Assembly: GCF_009712425.2 (NCBI RefSeq)
Contig: NZ_VCJR02000001.1
Span: forward strand, 1,616,001 to 1,680,000
Reading direction: 5' to 3'
Length of the DNA: 64,000 nucleotides
Origin: Aquisalinus luteolus
GTDB lineage: Bacteria; Pseudomonadota; Alphaproteobacteria; Caulobacterales; Parvularculaceae
Notes under the pieces: model-generated
Seen by the model: the letters and a program-made list of their open reading frames with translations, nothing else
Databases searched by the model: none
Told to the model about the DNA's origin: nothing
Program-made: the position numbers and the translations under genes
In this document: piece after piece, positions 60,433-64,000 of the stretch
Layout: each line of letters begins with the position of its first letter
Position numbering within the stretch: the stretch's first letter is position 1

Positions 60433-60633
60433 TTACCCGCCGCCTACGAATTGAACGATCTCGAGGCGGTCTCCATCGTTGAGTTCGGTCGAACCAAAGG
60501 CCGATTTCGGCACGATTTCAAGATTGCGCTCGACCGCGATTTTCCTTGGCTCAAGGCCGAGATCGGCCAGAAGCCCATCGACCGTTGCCGGCGCGGGCAG
60601 CTCCCGCACCTCTCCATTTACAGTTATTTTCAT
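60433..60633 (-). CDS. thiS: Sulfur carrier protein ThiS
   Basis: 66-residue ubiquitin-fold protein ([20 protein letters not shown]..) ending in GGG, whose C-terminal glycine is thiocarboxylated to donate sulfur to the thiazole ring. The extra third glycine is a small variation on the usual GG end. It is the first gene of the leftward thiSG unit and is divergent from aroQ, with 78 bp between start codons. I see no TPP riboswitch in so short an interval. Confidence 0.94.
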   Translation of the reverse strand: MKITVNGEVRELPAPATVDGLLADLGLEPRKIAVERNLEIVPKSAFGSTELNDGDRLEIVQFVGGG

Positions 60634-60698
60634 GAATGCACCCTATCCTGTTGAATTACGGCACAAATTCACGCAATGCTGCGTTATCGAAAACATGG

Positions 60699-60712
60699 TA
60701 TAGACATAAGGA
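60699..60712 (+). promoter_or_regulatory. Candidate aroQ -10 element, possibly leaderless transcript
   Basis: TATAGA (60699-60704) ends seven bases before the aroQ ATG at 60712, so a transcript started at the usual distance would begin at or one base before the A of ATG. The -35 region is unclear. There is no well-spaced ribosome binding site; AAGG touches the ATG. Leaderless messages are common in alphaproteobacteria. Confidence 0.4.
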
Positions 60713-61158
60713 TGAGCACACCGGAAGTCCATATCCTCAACGGCCCGAACCTTAACCTTCTGGGCACGAGAGAGCCTGAAATCTACGGCGCTGATACGCT
60801 GGCAGATATCGAACAGATGTGCCTGCAGGTCGCGGACGATCTGGGCCTCGCCCTCCTGTTCCGCCAGACCAATTCGGAAGGCATGCTCATCGACTGGGTG
60901 CAGGAGGCGGGCAAGAGCGCCGAGGTGCTGATTATCAACGCCGCCGGTTATACCCATACTTCTGTCGCCCTGCATGATGCGCTGAAGGCGCTGCAGATCC
61001 CGGCGATCGAACTGCACCTGTCCAATATCCATGCCCGTGAGCCGTTCCGCCGCCATTCCTATGTCAGCGCCGCTGTCGACGGGATCATTTGCGGTTTCGG
61101 TGCCGATGGCTATCTGTTGGCCCTTGACGCGGCTTCGCGGCTCATTGAAAAAGCCTGA
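60712..61158 (+). CDS. aroQ: Type II 3-dehydroquinate dehydratase
   Basis: 148-residue shikimate-pathway enzyme that dehydrates 3-dehydroquinate; type II forms dodecamers. The family signature begins the protein ([21 protein letters not shown]), with the catalytic Tyr near residue 27 and the later conserved [36 protein letters not shown] and [11 protein letters not shown]. Start at 60712 is chosen because upstream in-frame residues are non-homologous. It leads aroQ-accB-accC, a gene order seen in many bacteria, tying aromatic and fatty-acid synthesis into one unit. Confidence 0.95.
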   Translation: MSTPEVHILNGPNLNLLGTREPEIYGADTLADIEQMCLQVADDLGLALLFRQTNSEGMLIDWVQEAGKSAEVLIINAAGYTHTSVALHDALKALQIPAIELHLSNIHAREPFRRHSYVSAAVDGIICGFGADGYLLALDAASRLIEKA

Positions 61159-61181
61159 ACATCAACCAGAGAAAGCCGCTC

Positions 61182-61661
61182 ATGCCCACAAAGAATGACA
61201 TGACTATGAAGACGGAACTGGAGTGGATTCGCGCGTTGGCCGACGTCCTGACCGAGACCGGGCTGACCGAGATCGAAATCGAGAAAAACTCCGTGAAACT
61301 GCGCGTCGCCAAGGGCGGCATGATGGTCAGCGCTGCGCCTGCTGCCGCGGCACCGGCGCCTGCCGCAGCCCCTGCTGCCGCACCGGCCGAGGCCGCTGCG
61401 CCGGCGCCTGCAAATGCCGCCAGCCATCCGGGCGCCGTCAAATCGCCAATGGTCGGCACGGCCTATATGTCGCCGTCGCCGAATGCCGATCCGTTCGTTT
61501 CCGTCGGCTCAAAGGTCAAACAGGGCCAGACGCTGATGATCGTCGAGGCCATGAAAACGATGAATGAAATCAAGGCGCCGAAAGAAGGTACCGTGAAGGA
61601 AATTCTCGCCCAGGATGCCGAGCCCGTCGAATATGGCGAGCCGCTGATGATCATCGAATAG
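61182..61661 (+). CDS. accB: Acetyl-CoA carboxylase biotin carboxyl carrier protein
   Basis: 159-residue BCCP that carries CO2 on biotin between biotin carboxylase and carboxyltransferase for malonyl-CoA formation. The N-terminal domain ([23 protein letters not shown]) is joined by a typical Ala/Pro-rich linker (about residues 53-85) to the biotinyl domain, with biotin-accepting K125 in [10 protein letters not shown] and [18 protein letters not shown]. It follows aroQ after 23 bp and precedes accC. GAGAAAG is the likely ribosome binding site. Confidence 0.96.
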   Translation: MPTKNDMTMKTELEWIRALADVLTETGLTEIEIEKNSVKLRVAKGGMMVSAAPAAAAPAPAAAPAAAPAEAAAPAPANAASHPGAVKSPMVGTAYMSPSPNADPFVSVGSKVKQGQTLMIVEAMKTMNEIKAPKEGTVKEILAQDAEPVEYGEPLMIIE

Positions 61662-61725
61662 GCTTACCCTCGAACAGGCCCGCGCGCCCGGTGTGCCGCG
61701 GCCAACGGAAAGGTGCCGACCCGGC

Positions 61726-63078
61726 ATGTTTGAAAAAGTCCTCATCGCCAACCGTGGCGAAATCGCCCTGCGTATCCATCGCGCGTGCAAGGAGCTTGGC
61801 CTGCAAACCGTAGCAGTCCATTCCACTGCCGATGCCAACGCCATGCATGTAACCCTCGCAGACGAGAGTGTCTGTATCGGCCCGCCAGCGGCGAAAGACA
61901 GCTATCTGAACGTCGCCGCGATCATTGCGGCTGCAGAGATCACAGGCGCGGATGCGATCCACCCGGGCTATGGCTTCCTGTCGGAGAACGCACGCTTCGC
62001 GGAGATCGTCGAGGCCCACGACATCACCTTTATTGGTCCCTCGCCCAGCCATATCCGTGTCATGGGCGACAAGATCGCCGCGAAAGACACGATGGGCAAG
62101 GCCGGCATCCCGCTGGTGCCGGGCTCCGATGGCGGCATCACCGATGCCGATCACGCGATGAAGATCGCACGGGAGATCGGCTTCCCGGTCCTGATCAAGG
62201 CTGCCTCAGGCGGCGGCGGGCGCGGCATGAAGCTGGCCCGCGAGGAAGGCGACCTCGCCAATGCCATTTTCACCGCCCAGTCGGAAGCAAAAGCCGCCTT
62301 TGGCGACGACGCTGTCTATCTTGAAAAATATCTCGAGCTGCCGCGCCATATCGAGATCCAGATCGCAGCCGACACCCACGGCAATGTCGTCCAGTTCGGC
62401 GAGCGCGACTGCTCGCTCCAGCGCCGTAACCAGAAGGTCCTCGAAGAGGCCCTGTCACCGGCCCTGACGCCGGAACAGCGCGCCGAGATCGGCGAGATCA
62501 CCCGCGCCGCCATCGAGAAGCTCGGCTATCGCGGAGTCGGCACGATCGAATATCTCTACGAGAACGGCCAGTTCTATTTCATCGAGATGAACACCCGGAT
62601 CCAGGTGGAGCATCCGATCACGGAACAGGTCACCAATACCGACCTGATCCGCGAGCAGATCCGCATCGCCGCCGGTGAAAAGCTGTCGATGAAGCAGGAA
62701 AACATCAAGTTCCAGGGCCACGCCATTGAATGCCGCATCAATGCCGAGGACCCGCGCACCTTCACGCCGTCGCCCGGCAAGATCACGGATTTCCATGCCC
62801 CTGGCGGCATCGGCGTGCGTTTCGATTCTGCTGTCTATACGGGCTATACGATCCCGCCCTATTACGACTCCATGATCGGCAAGCTGGTCGTCTTTGGCGA
62901 CAGCCGCGAGCTGGTTCTGGCGCGCCTGCGCCGGGCCCTGTCTGAGACGGTGATTACCGGCATCAATACCACTATCCCGCTTTTCCTCGACCTGCTTGAC
63001 GAACCTGCCTTCCAGAAGGGTGACTACAACATCCACTGGCTGGAACATTGGCTTGAGGAAAAGCACAAGTCGGACTGA
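61726..63078 (+). CDS. accC: Acetyl-CoA carboxylase biotin carboxylase subunit
   Basis: 450-residue ATP-grasp enzyme that carboxylates biotin on AccB. Start at 61726 gives the invariant N-terminus [21 protein letters not shown]. Further signatures are [19 protein letters not shown]-binding [39 protein letters not shown]-type [21 protein letters not shown] and [13 protein letters not shown]. Length is normal. It lies 64 bp downstream of accB, completing the aroQ-accBC unit. The following gene is unrelated. Confidence 0.97.
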   Translation: MFEKVLIANRGEIALRIHRACKELGLQTVAVHSTADANAMHVTLADESVCIGPPAAKDSYLNVAAIIAAAEITGADAIHPGYGFLSENARFAEIVEAHDITFIGPSPSHIRVMGDKIAAKDTMGKAGIPLVPGSDGGITDADHAMKIAREIGFPVLIKAASGGGGRGMKLAREEGDLANAIFTAQSEAKAAFGDDAVYLEKYLELPRHIEIQIAADTHGNVVQFGERDCSLQRRNQKVLEEALSPALTPEQRAEIGEITRAAIEKLGYRGVGTIEYLYENGQFYFIEMNTRIQVEHPITEQVTNTDLIREQIRIAAGEKLSMKQENIKFQGHAIECRINAEDPRTFTPSPGKITDFHAPGGIGVRFDSAVYTGYTIPPYYDSMIGKLVVFGDSRELVLARLRRALSETVITGINTTIPLFLDLLDEPAFQKGDYNIHWLEHWLEEKHKSD

Positions 63079-63225
63079 CCCGACGACTGACAGCTAACGG
63101 TTTTATCCACATTTTTCACCCGACTCACGGCAGGGTGGGTTGTTAACCATGTTTGAGGCACCACCTCAGCAATGTGTTAACCCGTAACGGGCATGATGCC
63201 CTTTCGAGCAAGCGCGGGAGCAGGC

Positions 63226-64000
63226 ATGGATACGGGGTCGCAGGCCGTAAGGCTGACCAATGTCGACATTGATAATGCCCTGGATAACAACCACTTCCAG
63301 GTCATTTTTCAGCCGATCTTCGATCTCGCTGATGGCTCCCTCATGCGCGTTGAAAGCTTTGTGCGCTGGACCCATCCGGGCCTCGGCGTACTGCCGCCCG
63401 GTGCCTTCATCTCCTTCTTCGAATCACAGGGCCGGATGGGCGAACTGACCCGACACGTGGTCACGACCGCCCTCGACGATTACATCGCCTGGCGCGGCAC
63501 GGACGGTCCGGGCCTCTCGATCAATCTTGCCCAGTCGGATGTGACCGAGCCGGACTTCGCCAAATGGTTCACCGCCACATTGAAAGACCGCAAGTTCCCG
63601 GCCCGCCTGATCACGCTGGAATGCCCGGCACTGCCCTCCACCATTTCCGTCAAGGACGCCGCCAAGCACTTCACCCGCCTGCGCAAGACCGGCGCAAGGC
63701 TTGCCATAGAGGTCCGCGGACGCGCCAACGACCTGTTGCGCACCATCGACCCGTTCCCGTTCGATGAACTGAAGACCGGCGGGTCAGCCATCCTGCGTTT
63801 TGCCCGCACCATGCGCGGCGGGCCCGGCCTGACCGCCATTTCGGAGCTGCTTGATCTGGCCAAGGCCAATAATGCCGGCATCATTGCCGTCGGGGTCGAG
63901 GACCAGCCGTCGCTCAAGGCCCTTGCCGGTCTCGGCTTTACCGGCGCTCAGGGCAATTATCTCGCCACCATCCGGGCGCTCGATTCCGTCGAGCCACGCC
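63226..64000 (+). CDS. Degenerate EAL-domain protein (runs off window)
   Basis: At least 258 residues, open at the right edge. The start at 63226 has GGGAG nine bases upstream; an in-frame ATG at 63193 is possible. The chain is a stand-alone EAL-like fold (FQVIFQPIFDLADGSLMRVESFVRW, SINLAQSDVTEPDF, ITLECPALPS). The EAL triplet is ESF, the central DDFG loop is replaced by EVRGRAND, and the acidic ExTE motif is altered to ECPA; K in LKTGG and E in GVED remain. Loss of several Mg-binding residues argues against c-di-GMP hydrolysis and for a sensor or adaptor. There is no signal peptide or GGDEF domain in the visible part. Confidence 0.82.
   Translation, partial: MDTGSQAVRLTNVDIDNALDNNHFQVIFQPIFDLADGSLMRVESFVRWTHPGLGVLPPGAFISFFESQGRMGELTRHVVTTALDDYIAWRGTDGPGLSINLAQSDVTEPDFAKWFTATLKDRKFPARLITLECPALPSTISVKDAAKHFTRLRKTGARLAIEVRGRANDLLRTIDPFPFDELKTGGSAILRFARTMRGGPGLTAISELLDLAKANNAGIIAVGVEDQPSLKALAGLGFTGAQGNYLATIRALDSVEPR

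Noticed and set aside
1-64000. tRNA, rRNA, CRISPR arrays, prophage or complete insertion sequences
   Set aside because: No T-loop/anticodon patterns, regularly spaced repeats, transposase or integrase genes, or phage structural genes were seen anywhere in the window.

Overview
The window looks like chromosomal DNA of a GC-rich, Gram-negative alphaproteobacterium. Supporting signs are the gene order amidase - PBP1A - prfB facing a large rne, a bactofilin/M23 pair, a single iscR-iscS-suf operon, several large TonB-dependent receptors (TBDRs) and many secreted peptidases. A stalked or budding marine group (Hyphomonadaceae, Maricaulales or Parvularculales type) is my best guess from gene content; no rRNA or tRNA is present to confirm it.

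Layout. 1-547 holds the N-terminal part of a DNA cytosine methyltransferase running off the left edge. 548-1262 is gene-free and rich in palindromes. 1263-6787 has an M14-type peptidase and a divergent CBS/CGL reverse-transsulfuration pair. 6886-12986 is a TBDR / beta-propeller phytase / TBDR cluster, with a candidate Pho box upstream of the last receptor. 13128-21125 is one long leftward Fe-S operon: iscR, iscS-like, sufB, a GIY-YIG nuclease-like gene, sufC, sufD, sufS, sufT, sufA. 21360-30623 holds a hydrolase, a DUF885 protein, two small paralogous secreted proteins, a LytTR regulator beside a membrane acyltransferase, anmK, a secreted SIMPL-like protein and tyrS. 30644-37917 holds a giant AsmA/YhdP-like protein, a Bcp peroxiredoxin, a DUF455 ferritin-like protein and the overlapping M23 peptidase/bactofilin pair. 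37980-44771 runs leftward: a lipoprotein amidohydrolase, prfB with programmed frameshift, PBP1A and an amidase. 45286-50504 runs rightward: rne, a BepA-like M48 protease and a DsbA/ScsC-like protein. 50772-59553 has two large TBDRs followed by an S9 peptidase. 59650-63078 has thiSG divergent from aroQ-accB-accC. The window ends inside a degenerate EAL-domain gene.

How the genes work together. Three themes dominate: nutrient capture at the outer membrane (TBDRs with phytase or peptidases); cell-envelope construction and quality control (amidase, PBP1A, bactofilin/M23, AsmA-like, BepA, DsbA, AnmK); and core biosynthesis (Fe-S clusters, thiazole, shikimate, malonyl-CoA, cysteine). The most unusual item is the visibly AT-rich two-domain GIY-YIG gene placed exactly between sufB and sufC, overlapping a codon of each neighbour.
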